DNA of 47,095 bases from JAQWBS01 sp047975765 (GCA_047975765.1 JBKEEF010000011.1:1-47095); one strand, 5' to 3'. Positions 8,262 to 17,016 are shown, counted from the stretch's first letter. Numbers and translations: made by a program. Notes: generated by a model from the sequence alone, not told the origin.

Positions 8262-8768
8262 ATGGAAATTACAATTTTTAATCCTGACAAGAAAACACCC
8301 GGAAACGAGTATTTTGAAGCGATTGACTTTTCAACTAACATGAAAGCTTCTGGAAAAAACATTGACAGCAGACCAGCTGTTTTATTTGTCGTGAACAACG
8401 GAGAAATAAAACTCTATCCAGCGATTTCAGTTTCATCGAAAGATTTGCACAAAGAAGAACTTCTTTCTATCTTTAAAGGAATTCACACACCAAACATCGA
8501 TCGGACTGAAAATTACAGCTGCACGCTAATTCCGGATGTGGATGTTTTAAAAGCCAGAGATTTTTTGAAACAATTTCTCCAAAGCCGTTTTAGCCACACA
8601 CTTCCGAATATGGAAATTCTTCTCAATGAAGAACCTCGTGGAACTTGTGTCTACATCAGCTATCTTGCCCCAGAACTGAAAAAAGGTGAGACAAACAAAT
8701 ACTCGGGAGAAGTGTTTGCATATCTCATGGATAGAACAAAGTACGCAAAAATCAAAGACGTTTCCTGA
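8262..8768 (+). CDS. Orphan protein, paralog of the previous gene
   Basis: Encodes 168 residues, hydrophilic and probably cytoplasmic. The blocks YPAISVSSKDL, DRTENY and LPNMEILLN match those of the gene at 7611-8108, and spacing between them is similar, so the two are diverged tandem paralogs. I recognise no family. No SD precedes the ATG; TTATTAAC at 8237-8244 is 17 bases upstream. The gene is flanked by terminators and is likely monocistronic. A mildly higher use of G/C-ending codons than its neighbours is visible but is not enough to argue transfer. Confidence 0.62.
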   Translation: MEITIFNPDKKTPGNEYFEAIDFSTNMKASGKNIDSRPAVLFVVNNGEIKLYPAISVSSKDLHKEELLSIFKGIHTPNIDRTENYSCTLIPDVDVLKARDFLKQFLQSRFSHTLPNMEILLNEEPRGTCVYISYLAPELKKGETNKYSGEVFAYLMDRTKYAKIKDVS

Positions 8769-8780
8769 AAATGAGTAATA

Positions 8781-8813
8781 AAAAAAGGTGTTCTATCTAG
8801 AACACCTTTTTTT
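8781..8813 (+). terminator. Bidirectional rho-independent terminator
   Basis: GGTGTTCT (8787-8794) and AGAACACC (8799-8806) pair perfectly around ATCT, with A-run before and T-run after, so it can act in both directions. It separates the orphan gene from the convergent lipid-transport operon. Confidence 0.92.
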
Positions 8814-8816
8814 AGT

Positions 8817-9386
8817 TTATTTTAACTTTTTCATTCTCTGCGAAATTTCTTTTGAAAGTTCATTGAGCATTTCACTTTGCTTTTTCGCCATATCTTCATA
8901 TGTCTTATCAATTTTAGCCTCATAAACACTTCTTTCCTTAATTAAAGGTTTCTGTTTATCAGCCACAATCCAAGTTGCACTGAGCACCATTTTATCACCT
9001 AACTGCACATCAATTTTATTGATTTCTACAGACACACGGTAGTCATATGGCATACGGTTGGAAATTGTATTTCTTACAAATGAGTTTGGAAGATAATATG
9101 ACAAATTTTCAGTTACAACTCTTTGCGTTGAATCTGAGAGCGGTTCAATCCAACGGTTAAACTCATCAATTTTCACTTCAATTCCATCTGCATCTTTGCT
9201 CACAATTTGTGCGCGCTGAAGATAGTTAGGGATAAGAATTGGATCCACTACCACTGTCTTTTCCTTGATTGAATAGACAACATCTACATCAGACTTAAGA
9301 GTCGAAGTTAGGGCATAAAAATTGGTTGGCTTGCTTGTTCCACAAGAGCATAAGAAAACCAATATACAGTACATTATTTTTTTCAT
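8817..9386 (-). CDS. ABC transport auxiliary lipoprotein (PqiC-like)
   Basis: This 189-residue protein has a short lipoprotein signal ending FLCSC, with Cys15 as the likely lipidated residue, and an AGGAGAAA ribosome site. The mature part contains NFYALTS near the N-terminus and then VDPILIPNYLQRAQIV and EFNRWIEPLSD, the pattern of the ABC-type transport auxiliary lipoprotein family (PqiC type). These partner MCE proteins and sit in the outer membrane or periplasm. It is the last gene of the mlaE-mlaF-mlaD set, 21 bases after the MCE gene, so it probably contacts the periplasmic end of that transporter. Confidence 0.82.
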   Translation of the reverse strand: MKKIMYCILVFLCSCGTSKPTNFYALTSTLKSDVDVVYSIKEKTVVVDPILIPNYLQRAQIVSKDADGIEVKIDEFNRWIEPLSDSTQRVVTENLSYYLPNSFVRNTISNRMPYDYRVSVEINKIDVQLGDKMVLSATWIVADKQKPLIKERSVYEAKIDKTYEDMAKKQSEMLNELSKEISQRMKKLK

Positions 9387-9407
9387 AAAATTTCTCCTCT
9401 TCTTATC

Positions 9408-10190
9408 CTATTTTTTACCTCTGAGCAAAGCTTCTGGGTGTCTATCAATATAATCTGTCAGATTTTTAATAGACCTTGCTGCTTCTCCAACTTCTTTCAA
9501 TGTGTTATTCAAATTATCAATAACATCATCGCCATTTTCTGTTCCACCAGTCACTTCTTTCAAGTTTTTAGTGATAGCGTCTGTATTATCCAAAATCTTA
9601 GGCATTTTATCATTCAAATTAACTAAGAACTGATTAACATTATCAATTGTATGCTTAATCGGCAAACTTTCTAGGTTTTTAGAAAGTTCTCCAATTGGTG
9701 AAAGAATTGTTGGAATAATCGGATATTCTACTTTTTTGCTATATTCAGATTCGACAGGATCATCTGTTGTCATAACCATTTCAATCATCAAGTTTCCAGT
9801 CAAATAATTTTGTGTAACAAGTTGTGCCCTCAAACCTTTATTCACAATTTCTTTGAGATAATCTTCAAAATCGTATAAAAGTCTGTCATTTGTTTCAATA
9901 TTTTTTTCAACATCTTTTTCAAAAGCCACATAGACTTCTGTATCAAAAATCATCTTATCCAAATTGATAATCAAATTAATACGGCTGACTTTTCCAACTT
10001 CAACACCTTTCAAAACCACTGGTGAACCAACATATAGGCCTCTGACAGATTCCTTAAAATACATCACAGCCATATACTTCTTCTCTGAGAAAAATTTATT
10101 CCCAACAAAAAGGATGACGATTGAAAGGAATACGATTATTCCAAACAATGTGAAGAGACCAATCATTTTCGTATTAGGTTTATTTGTCAT
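9408..10190 (-). CDS. MCE-domain lipid-binding protein (MlaD-like)
   Basis: The 260-residue protein has one N-terminal transmembrane helix (about residues 8-31), then a single MCE domain containing FKESVRGLYVGSPVVLKGVEVGKV. A long helical tail runs to the C-terminus. MlaD-type proteins form periplasmic hexamers that receive lipid from, or pass it to, the MlaE-MlaF complex. The tail is longer than in E. coli MlaD and resembles the tails of alphaproteobacterial homologs. The start overlaps the mlaF-like stop by 11 bases, indicating translational coupling. Export versus import direction cannot be told from the sequence. Confidence 0.88.
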   Translation of the reverse strand: MTNKPNTKMIGLFTLFGIIVFLSIVILFVGNKFFSEKKYMAVMYFKESVRGLYVGSPVVLKGVEVGKVSRINLIINLDKMIFDTEVYVAFEKDVEKNIETNDRLLYDFEDYLKEIVNKGLRAQLVTQNYLTGNLMIEMVMTTDDPVESEYSKKVEYPIIPTILSPIGELSKNLESLPIKHTIDNVNQFLVNLNDKMPKILDNTDAITKNLKEVTGGTENGDDVIDNLNNTLKEVGEAARSIKNLTDYIDRHPEALLRGKK

Positions 10191-10944
10191 TTTTCTTACC
10201 TCTGGTTAAAAAGTTGAAAACTTTTTCATTTGGTGGATTTTTTAGTAAGTCATTCGGATTTCCTTGTCCAATAATTGTTTTACTGTCCACATCAAGGAAA
10301 ATCGAATTTGTTCCGATTGAAAAAATAGATGCAAGTTCATGGGTAACGACCACAATCGTTGTTTTCATGCTCTGACTAATTTCAATAATCAAGTCATCAA
10401 GTAGTTTTGCACTAATTGGGTCAAGCCCTGCTGATGGCTCATCAAAATAAACAAGTTTAGGATCAAGGGCAATTGCACGAGCCAGACCAGCCCTTTTTTT
10501 CATTCCTCCACTAATTTCTGAAGGATAAAATGTTTCGAATCCTTTAAGACCTACCAAAGCTAGCTTTAATGAAACAAGCTCTTCTATTTCTTTTTTGCTA
10601 TATTTTGAATATTGTTGTAATGGCAAAGCAACATTTTCAGCCAAAGTCATGGAGCTAAACAAAGCACCACTTTGATAAAGAATTCCATTCTTCTTCATAA
10701 TCTCGCTGCGGATATTATAAGGAGACTTCCAAAAGTTTGTACCTTGAATGATAACATCTCCTGTCTTAGGTTCTTTCAAACCTGTTAGAACGGTTAATAA
10801 TGTGCTTTTACCACATCCACTCGCTCCCATAACAATGAAAACATCACCCTGATTGACTGTGAAGTTAATATCTTTCATCAAGATAAAATCTCCATAGCCC
10901 ACTGTTAAATCTTTGACAACTATTTCCGCTTTCTTATCCATCAT
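10180..10944 (-). CDS. ABC transporter ATPase (MlaF-like)
   Basis: This 254-residue ATPase powers the MCE transporter at the cytoplasmic face. Walker A is GASGCGKST at 40-48, the signature is ISGGMKKRAGLARA, Walker B is KLVYFDEPSAGLDP and the switch is VVTHELAS. The SGGMKKR form of the signature is characteristic of Mla/Mkl ATPases. The start overlaps the permease stop as ATGA (4 bases); a second ATG follows immediately and could be used instead. No separate mlaB is seen; the STAS function is carried by the permease gene. Confidence 0.92.
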   Translation of the reverse strand: MMDKKAEIVVKDLTVGYGDFILMKDINFTVNQGDVFIVMGASGCGKSTLLTVLTGLKEPKTGDVIIQGTNFWKSPYNIRSEIMKKNGILYQSGALFSSMTLAENVALPLQQYSKYSKKEIEELVSLKLALVGLKGFETFYPSEISGGMKKRAGLARAIALDPKLVYFDEPSAGLDPISAKLLDDLIIEISQSMKTTIVVVTHELASIFSIGTNSIFLDVDSKTIIGQGNPNDLLKNPPNEKVFNFLTRGKKNDK

Positions 10945-12068
10945 ATCCCCAGTTTAATACAAATGATGGTTATTACTGACGTTGCAATAATAATCCAGAC
11001 GATTGAAGCCACCACGGCATTTGTTGTTGCTTTACCAACACTATCTGCATTCTTTCCACTTTGAATTCCATAGTAGCAACCACAAAGTGCAATAATACAA
11101 CCAAATACGAATCCATGAAAAATTCCAATAAGAAATGTTTTGAGATTAAGTGCCATAATGGTCTTTGCCCAATACTCAGCGGGAGACAAATCTAGCATAA
11201 AAATACCAACTGTTGCACCACCTAAAATCCCAATAATATCTGCAAACATTGTCAGCAAAGGCATCATGACCATCAAAGCAACAATTCTTGGCAAGATGAG
11301 AAAATCTGTCACAGGTACTGCCATTGTTCTAAGTGCATCTACTTCTTCATTAACTTGCATCGTACCGATGGTTGCAGCATAAGCAGCTCCTGTTCGACCT
11401 GCCATGATGATACCTGTCATGATTGCGCCCATAAGTCTGACCATTGAAACACCAACCAAACTTGCCACATAGATTTCTGCACCAAACATTTCTAGTTGGA
11501 TTGAACCGACATAAGCTAAAATCAAACCTATCATATAACTTATCACACCAACAATTGGCAAAGCTTTATAACCACAATCTTGCAAAGCAAACATCATATC
11601 AACACGTCGAACCACTGCACGAGAAGTCACAAAACGAAAAACTGAACCAACAACAGAATCGATAAAATAAAGTCCAGATTTTATGCTACCAAATAAGTTT
11701 TCTGTAGATTTTCCAAGTCGAACCAAAAAATGAGCTTTTGTTTTATTATCTTGTGATGTTGGTTTTCGATCAACTGAAAATGCCAAATTAATCAGGCGTT
11801 GAAGCCCTTCAGGTAAAACCGTGAGATTTATTTTGATTTTATGCGTTTGAGATACTTGAACAAGTTCATAAAAAATAACAACTAAAGAAGAATCCCAATT
11901 TTTCAAATCTTTGGCATCCAAAACAATTTCTTTTATTTTTTTATTTTGATTCAAGTCCAAAAAAAACTGAGAAATTTTTTCGTCATAAGTTTTTGCAAGA
12001 TAATCACCTGATATCTTTACACTCACAACTCCCGAATGATTTATATTATAGTCAAAGCTCGAAGTCAT
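10941..12068 (-). CDS. MlaE-family permease with N-terminal STAS domain
   Basis: This 375-residue protein combines an N-terminal STAS domain (about residues 1-95, with IVLDAKDLKNWDSSLVV) with an MlaE permease core (about 120-375). The core has GVISYMIGLILAYVGSIQLE, GRTGAAYAATIGTMQVNEEV and several hydrophobic helices. In E. coli the STAS part is the separate MlaB protein that regulates MlaF; fusion to MlaE is common in other proteobacteria. It is the first gene of a four-gene minus-strand operon and follows era after a short gap. No mlaC or mlaA is present in the window. Confidence 0.9.
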   Translation of the reverse strand: MTSSFDYNINHSGVVSVKISGDYLAKTYDEKISQFFLDLNQNKKIKEIVLDAKDLKNWDSSLVVIFYELVQVSQTHKIKINLTVLPEGLQRLINLAFSVDRKPTSQDNKTKAHFLVRLGKSTENLFGSIKSGLYFIDSVVGSVFRFVTSRAVVRRVDMMFALQDCGYKALPIVGVISYMIGLILAYVGSIQLEMFGAEIYVASLVGVSMVRLMGAIMTGIIMAGRTGAAYAATIGTMQVNEEVDALRTMAVPVTDFLILPRIVALMVMMPLLTMFADIIGILGGATVGIFMLDLSPAEYWAKTIMALNLKTFLIGIFHGFVFGCIIALCGCYYGIQSGKNADSVGKATTNAVVASIVWIIIATSVITIICIKLGI

Positions 12069-12144
12069 CCTGCTCTCTTTCTTAAAGAGTAATTTTATTA
12101 ATATCTATATATTACTAAACTAAAATATTATTACAAGACATAAT

Positions 12145-13047
12145 TTAAGCATTAAAATCTAAATTCCAATCTTCGTAGCGAGAAGAATCATTCATCCAGT
12201 TTTCACGAACCTTTACAAAAAGGAAAAGATGAACCTTACTATCAATTAAATCTTCTAGTTCAATTCTCGCAGATTGCCCAATTCTCTTAATCATTAGCCC
12301 ACCCTTACCAAGAATAATGCTTCTTTGATTTTCTCTTTCAACATAAATAGTTTGTTGGGCTTTAACAGAACCATCCTCTCTTCTTTCCCATAAATCTGTT
12401 TCCACAGTAAGTGCATAAGGAATTTCTTGATGAAGATATGTAAAAAGCTTTTCTCTAGTGATTTCAGCAGCCAAAAGCTTAAGAGGCATATCAGAAATTT
12501 GATCCTCAGGATAAAACCATGGGCTTAAAGGGAGATTTTCTGCTAAATATCTATAAAAATCGTCAATATGTTTGCCTGTAAGTGCTGAAGCCATAAAAGT
12601 TTCTTTGAATTTCCCAACTGAATTTAGCTGTGCAATCAAAGATAATAAATTTTCTTTTTTCACCAAGTCAATTTTATTCAAAAGCAAAATTGCTTCAAGT
12701 TTATTTTCATTAAGTTTTTTGATAATTTCTCTTGTTTCTTCGTCAAAACCACGTTTAGCATCAACCACTAGAACGATGATATCTGCATCATTTGCTCCAT
12801 TCCAAGCCGAAGAGACCATTGCTCTATCAAGCCTGCGTTTTGGTTTGAAAATCCCTGGTGTATCAATGAAAATGATTTGAGAATTTTCGAAAATATTAAT
12901 CCCTCTCACCAGAGTTCTTGTGGTTTGAACTTTTGAAGACACAATAGAAACTTTTGAACCTACAAAATTATTTGTGATTGTTGATTTCCCGGCATTTGGA
13001 GCACCAATAAGAGCAACGAAACCACATCTTGTTTGATTATTTTCCAT
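12145..13047 (-). CDS. era: GTPase Era
   Basis: Era binds the 3' end of 16S rRNA and helps mature the 30S subunit. The 300-residue protein has G1 GAPNAGKST at 15-23, the switch segment with TTRTLVRG, G3 DTPGIF and G4 NKID. A C-terminal KH domain contains ILGKGGLMIKRIGQSAR. Length is standard. Its start overlaps the end of rnc by 11 bases, the usual coupling in lepB-rnc-era operons. Confidence 0.97.
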   Translation of the reverse strand: MENNQTRCGFVALIGAPNAGKSTITNNFVGSKVSIVSSKVQTTRTLVRGINIFENSQIIFIDTPGIFKPKRRLDRAMVSSAWNGANDADIIVLVVDAKRGFDEETREIIKKLNENKLEAILLLNKIDLVKKENLLSLIAQLNSVGKFKETFMASALTGKHIDDFYRYLAENLPLSPWFYPEDQISDMPLKLLAAEITREKLFTYLHQEIPYALTVETDLWERREDGSVKAQQTIYVERENQRSIILGKGGLMIKRIGQSARIELEDLIDSKVHLFLFVKVRENWMNDSSRYEDWNLDFNA

Positions 13048-13699
13048 GTTTTGCCCCTATTTCTTTTATCATTTTTGTTGCAGCTTCTTGTTCTGCTAAT
13101 TTTTTATTTCTGCCAATGCCCATTTGAGAAGTTAAATTAGAAAGACTAACTGACATATGAAAAACTGGTTCATGTTCACTTCCTTCTCTTTTAACCAACT
13201 TATAAATGGGACTTCCAAGAGATTTTGCATGAGCCAATTCTTGAAGCTTGGTTTTTGCATCTTTAGGAGGCTCTATATTTTTATCAACCAAACTTGTCCA
13301 ATGTGCATGAATAAACTTTACAGCCTCATTATAGCCTCCATCAATAAAAATAGCTCCAATGATTGCTTCACAAATATCACACATCACATTTTCGTTGGTC
13401 CTAATTTCCTCATTTGCAACATAGATATATTTATCCACATTCAATGACAAAGCCACAGAAGAAACTGTTTCTTTGCAAACTAGTCCAACGTATCTTTGAG
13501 AAAGGCTTCCCTCTTCTTCTTCAGGAAAAAGTTTGTAGAGTAGATTTGAAACGGTTAGACCAAGCACACGGTCCCCCAAAAACTCTAATCTTTCATAGTT
13601 TTGGTGAAGATCAGAAACATAACTTCCGTGTGTCACAGCTTGCTTAAGCAAACCACTGTCCTTAAACGTATAGTTTAATATATTTTCCAATTCTTCCAT
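13037..13699 (-). CDS. rnc: Ribonuclease III
   Basis: RNase III cleaves double-stranded RNA in rRNA precursors and mRNAs. The 220-residue protein shows the signature ERLEFLGDRVL at 36-46 and the second acidic cluster DICEAIIGAIFIDGG in the catalytic domain. A C-terminal dsRNA-binding domain runs from about 150 and includes GIGRNKKLAEQEAATKMI. The SD is poor, so translation may depend on lepB, which ends 12 bases upstream on this strand. Confidence 0.97.
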   Translation of the reverse strand: MEELENILNYTFKDSGLLKQAVTHGSYVSDLHQNYERLEFLGDRVLGLTVSNLLYKLFPEEEEGSLSQRYVGLVCKETVSSVALSLNVDKYIYVANEEIRTNENVMCDICEAIIGAIFIDGGYNEAVKFIHAHWTSLVDKNIEPPKDAKTKLQELAHAKSLGSPIYKLVKREGSEHEPVFHMSVSLSNLTSQMGIGRNKKLAEQEAATKMIKEIGAKHGK

Positions 13700-13711
13700 T
13701 TTTTAACTCTA

Positions 13712-14440
13712 TCATTTTATCGTATTAAACAATCTGTTCCAACGAATTATCTTTGGCCAAGTCCAAGGTTTATACCAAGCACCTTCATCATCGTGAGAGA
13801 AAAAGAGAACCCTAGCTCTTCCCACTAAATTTTCGACAGGAACATTTCCAACACTTTTTCTGCTGTCTTCTGAATTATCACGGTTATCACCCATAACAAA
13901 CAGCATATCTTGTGGAATCGTAATTTCAGCATAATTATCTGCAGCTTCTTTATCAGACATTTCCATAATCTTGTGTTGGCGACCTTCTGGCAAAGTTTCA
14001 ATATACTGTTTATATCTAATCAAATTTCCTTTACCATCTCTGAAAACATAATCTTCAACCTGCTCTCTTTTTACAATCTTATCATTGATATAAAGACGAC
14101 CATCAATCAATTTGATTTTATCACCAGGAAGACCAATCACTCTTTTGATGTAATCAATTTTTTCATCTTTTGTTGGCTTGAAGACAACAACATCACCTCT
14201 TTCTGGAACATCGGCCCAGATTTTCCCTTTAAACAATGGAACACTTAAAGGCAACGAATGCTTTGAATAACCATAAGTATATTTAGATACAAAGAGATAA
14301 TCCCCAACATACAGTGTTGGATACATAGATGCTGATGGAATCTTAAAAGGTTCAAACAGGAAAGTTCTAATTAAAATTGCCACAACGATAGCATAAACGA
14401 TGGTTTTAATCGTATCTAAAATATTCTCTTCTTTATCCAT
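13712..14440 (-). CDS. lepB: Signal peptidase I
   Basis: LepB removes signal peptides from exported proteins at the inner membrane. The 242-residue protein has one N-terminal membrane helix (about 11-29), the nucleophile Ser38 in PSASMYPTL, the general base Lys99 in DYIKRVIGLPGD and the conserved GDNRDNSEDSR box. It is the first gene of the lepB-rnc-era cluster. It is divergent from the cysteine-rich secreted gene at 14645, whose product would be a client, but that adjacency is probably coincidental. Confidence 0.96.
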   Translation of the reverse strand: MDKEENILDTIKTIVYAIVVAILIRTFLFEPFKIPSASMYPTLYVGDYLFVSKYTYGYSKHSLPLSVPLFKGKIWADVPERGDVVVFKPTKDEKIDYIKRVIGLPGDKIKLIDGRLYINDKIVKREQVEDYVFRDGKGNLIRYKQYIETLPEGRQHKIMEMSDKEAADNYAEITIPQDMLFVMGDNRDNSEDSRKSVGNVPVENLVGRARVLFFSHDDEGAWYKPWTWPKIIRWNRLFNTIK

Positions 14441-14590
14441 AACATTCTCTCTTCAAGCAAAACTTTAAGTTCGTTCATATTAATCATTCTCAAGTTTATA
14501 TCAAGAATAAATTTAATTTAAGTTAATTTTACCCCTAAAACTTAGTATAACCAACTGCTATATTAGAACTTAATGCTATAATATTTTGGG

Positions 14591-14619
14591 TTGCATAAAA
14601 TATTTTTTTCCTATATAAT
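14591..14619 (+). promoter_or_regulatory. Sigma-70 type promoter for the first cysteine-rich locus
   Basis: TTGCAT at 14591-14596 and a perfect TATAAT at 14614-14619 are separated by 17 bases. The predicted transcript would start near 14626, about 19 bases before the ATG at 14645, and includes the TAGGAGAA ribosome site. Confidence 0.75.
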
Positions 14620-14644
14620 TGAATAAATATTTAGGAGAACCATA

Positions 14645-15766
14645 ATGCATCTCTCTTTCAGAAGAATCTTTCTATTCTTTTTTCTCTTTCTTTTTGTGAG
14701 CTTTATTAGCTATGATATTGGTAACGCAAAAGTTTATTTCATTGATAAGTATGACAGTGTTTCATCGACAAGCAATCAAAAACCATGCCAACTAGGTGGC
14801 TATAAACTCAGAGCAAAGGATTGTACAAACCAAGGCAAAAAACTATCTCAACTTTGTCCAACGGATGCAAGTTATGGTAAAACATGTGCATGTGATGCAA
14901 AATTTAAATATGATGCAACAAATTGTACCGGTGGAAAAAATTTAACCGGCGAACAATGTGGCGGAAAATATGAAAATTGTGGTTGTAATGAGAGCATTTA
15001 TAAATGGAATTCTGCTTCTTGTGTCTCTCCAAAACTATTAACTGGAAACCAATGTAATAATAATCCTGATGGTGGTCCTAATAGTTCACTTAAAATACTC
15101 TATGATACCTGCTCATGTCCTTCCACCTATACTGCCTGTACTAGTGATAAAGTTGGTTCAGGAACAACATGCAATGATGGACAGAATAAATATTCTTCAT
15201 GTCTTTGTAATTCGACTTTTGTGAAATGTGATAATGGTGGCGCTTCTGGATCTAGCACTTGTACAGACTCACAAGGCACTAAATATACAAGCTGTAAACA
15301 AGAAGTATGTCCAGCAGGAACTGTAGATGTTGCAACCTATTTTGAAGGAAACCTAAAATATTTTGCAAATGTAAATAATTATGTTTCTGCAGGTTCAAAA
15401 AAATGTGTAACACTTCCAACTTGCGAATCGCTAGGATACTCATCTTCTTATAGCTGTGTCGGACAAAAACAACTAAATTGCCCATTTGATGCTACAAAGA
15501 TTTATTGCCCAAGCCCAAAAGCTGTCGAAACTTGTGGTAGTACCGTTACTTGTAGCTATGGATGTAAGAGTACATGTGGCGGAAAATGTGTTGAATGCTA
15601 CCCTGCTTGTACAGTTGGTTATACATATAACTTTAGTGTAAGTGAGTGTTATTTCCGTCCATATAAACTGATATATCAACCAACAAATCCAAACTGTGGT
15701 TCATGTGAATGTGATAATAGTCTTGCTGCTTGTGGCGGAAAAGCTTGTGTCTGCGCATACATATAA
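14645..15766 (+). CDS. Cysteine-rich exported repeat protein A
   Basis: This 373-residue protein has a signal peptide with a very Phe-rich core (cleavage near GNAKV, about residue 29) and roughly 40 Cys. After the signal comes KVYFIDKYDS and PCQLGGYKL, a head shared with the proteins at 34345 and 36466. Several short repeats of the form GxxCxGKYExCxC follow to about residue 215. A block from CESLGYSS to CPFDATKIYC (about 260-290) matches the small proteins encoded next. The C-terminus is a dense Cys cluster. The protein is presumably disulfide-bonded in the periplasm or at the surface. I recognise no named family; EGF-like resemblance is superficial. The SD is AGGAG. Confidence 0.72.
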   Translation: MHLSFRRIFLFFFLFLFVSFISYDIGNAKVYFIDKYDSVSSTSNQKPCQLGGYKLRAKDCTNQGKKLSQLCPTDASYGKTCACDAKFKYDATNCTGGKNLTGEQCGGKYENCGCNESIYKWNSASCVSPKLLTGNQCNNNPDGGPNSSLKILYDTCSCPSTYTACTSDKVGSGTTCNDGQNKYSSCLCNSTFVKCDNGGASGSSTCTDSQGTKYTSCKQEVCPAGTVDVATYFEGNLKYFANVNNYVSAGSKKCVTLPTCESLGYSSSYSCVGQKQLNCPFDATKIYCPSPKAVETCGSTVTCSYGCKSTCGGKCVECYPACTVGYTYNFSVSECYFRPYKLIYQPTNPNCGSCECDNSLAACGGKACVCAYI

Positions 15767-15783
15767 TAATAGGAGTTTAATAA

Positions 15784-16359
15784 ATGAGAAAAAAAATTCA
15801 CATCATAACTTTATTGCTACTCCTGCTATTTACACCTAGCATTGTAACGGCTCAAACAGTGACATGTGACAGCTTGGGATATACAGATACTGCAACTTAT
15901 TGCAACTCAAAAAGCCTGAAGTACCTGATTTGCCCTTACGACTCAACAAAGGTTTATTGTGGCCAAAAAAAGACGTGTGAAGATGGTGGTTATAAATCAT
16001 CCACTTCAGAAGGGGAAGTTGGTTGCACGACTGTTTCGTATGCAGGTAACACATGTTATACTGGATGCACTTCTTGTCTAGGAACATATAACAGATTAAA
16101 TTTCGACTATACAAAAGTCATCGGGGGTGTTTCTGGTTCTTTATGTAGCACATATACAGCATGGAATGGCATTCGTATGCCTGTTGGTATGGACGAAACT
16201 TGTGAAGAATTTAAACCAAGAATACTTCAAGAAGTTAATGCTTATAACAGCTCAATTTGCGGAACCCAATACAAAAAAATCACATCTTCTCCTAGCAACA
16301 TCAATTGTTATAATTGTTGCAAAAATGGAAACATGATGATTTGTGTCAATGAGCTTTAA
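15784..16359 (+). CDS. Cysteine-rich exported protein B
   Basis: Encodes 191 residues with a signal peptide ending near TAQTV (about residue 24) and 16 Cys in the mature part. It starts with CDSLGY and CPYDSTKVYC, the same module as in protein A, then KTCEDGGY and VGCTTVSYAGN. The C-terminal half ends with SICGTQYKKI and NCYNCCKNGNMMICVNE. All 16 Cys positions are matched in the next gene, so the two are tandem duplicates. It begins 18 bases after protein A with an AGGAG site, so A, B and C form an operon. Function unknown; a secreted disulfide-rich domain is the safest statement. Confidence 0.7.
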   Translation: MRKKIHIITLLLLLLFTPSIVTAQTVTCDSLGYTDTATYCNSKSLKYLICPYDSTKVYCGQKKTCEDGGYKSSTSEGEVGCTTVSYAGNTCYTGCTSCLGTYNRLNFDYTKVIGGVSGSLCSTYTAWNGIRMPVGMDETCEEFKPRILQEVNAYNSSICGTQYKKITSSPSNINCYNCCKNGNMMICVNEL

Positions 16360-16383
16360 AATAAAAATTATGGAGAAATAAAA

Positions 16384-16965
16384 ATGAAAAAATTTAGCAG
16401 GTTGATTTTTGCAATGTTTATAGGAACTTGCTTTAATGCACAAAACGCTTTTTCGCAATCTTCTCCAACCTGCGAAAGTTTGGGCTTTACTGCAACAACA
16501 GCCACTTGTGCAGCTGTTGGCGTAATCCCTCTGCCTTGCCCTATGGATTCAAGCAAAGTTTATTGTAATATAAAAAAGACTTGCGAAGATGGAGGGTATA
16601 GAACAAACCTTTCTGAAGGTGTTGTAGGTTGTACCACCGTCACTTATGAAGGAAACTCTTGTTATGCTAATTGCACTAGCTGTAAATCAACATATGACAG
16701 ATATAATATAGACTATTCAAAAGTTGTTAAATCTGTATCTGGCACATTATGTAGCCCATACATTGCATGGAGTTCTGGTCAGTTTCTCATAAAAACAGAC
16801 GAAACTTGCTCAGAGTTTAAATCAAGAACTATAACTGAAGTTAACAATTACAATAATTCAATATGTGGAACTCAATATAAAAAGATTACTTATACGCCAA
16901 GTAGTATGAGATGTAATGATTGCTGTCAAAATGGAAACATGATGGTTTGTATTAATGAGATGTAA
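16384..16965 (+). CDS. Cysteine-rich exported protein C, tandem paralog of B
   Basis: Encodes 193 residues with a signal peptide (to about residue 25, near FSQSS) and the same 16-Cys framework as protein B: CESLGF, CPMDSSKVYC, KTCEDGGY, VGCTTVTYEGN, SGTLCSPYIAW, SICGTQYKKI and CNDCCQNGNMMVCINE. Identity to B is high over the whole mature length, while linkers vary, as expected for a duplication kept under structural constraint. The SD is GGAGA. It is the last gene of the A-B-C operon, with a strong terminator after it. Confidence 0.7.
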   Translation: MKKFSRLIFAMFIGTCFNAQNAFSQSSPTCESLGFTATTATCAAVGVIPLPCPMDSSKVYCNIKKTCEDGGYRTNLSEGVVGCTTVTYEGNSCYANCTSCKSTYDRYNIDYSKVVKSVSGTLCSPYIAWSSGQFLIKTDETCSEFKSRTITEVNNYNNSICGTQYKKITYTPSSMRCNDCCQNGNMMVCINEM

Positions 16966-16982
16966 ATTTTATATCTAAACTT

Positions 16983-17016
16983 AAAGCCTTTTGAAAACTC
17001 AAAAGGCTTTTTTTTA
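16983..17016 (+). terminator. Rho-independent terminator of the A-B-C operon
   Basis: AAAGCCTTTTG (16983-16993) pairs with CAAAAGGCTTT (17000-17010) around a short A-rich loop, followed by a T-run. Confidence 0.92.

Noticed and set aside
14645..15766. EGF or VSP-type eukaryote-like domain in the cysteine-rich protein
   Set aside because: Cys spacing does not follow the six-Cys EGF pattern; the likeness is only compositional.
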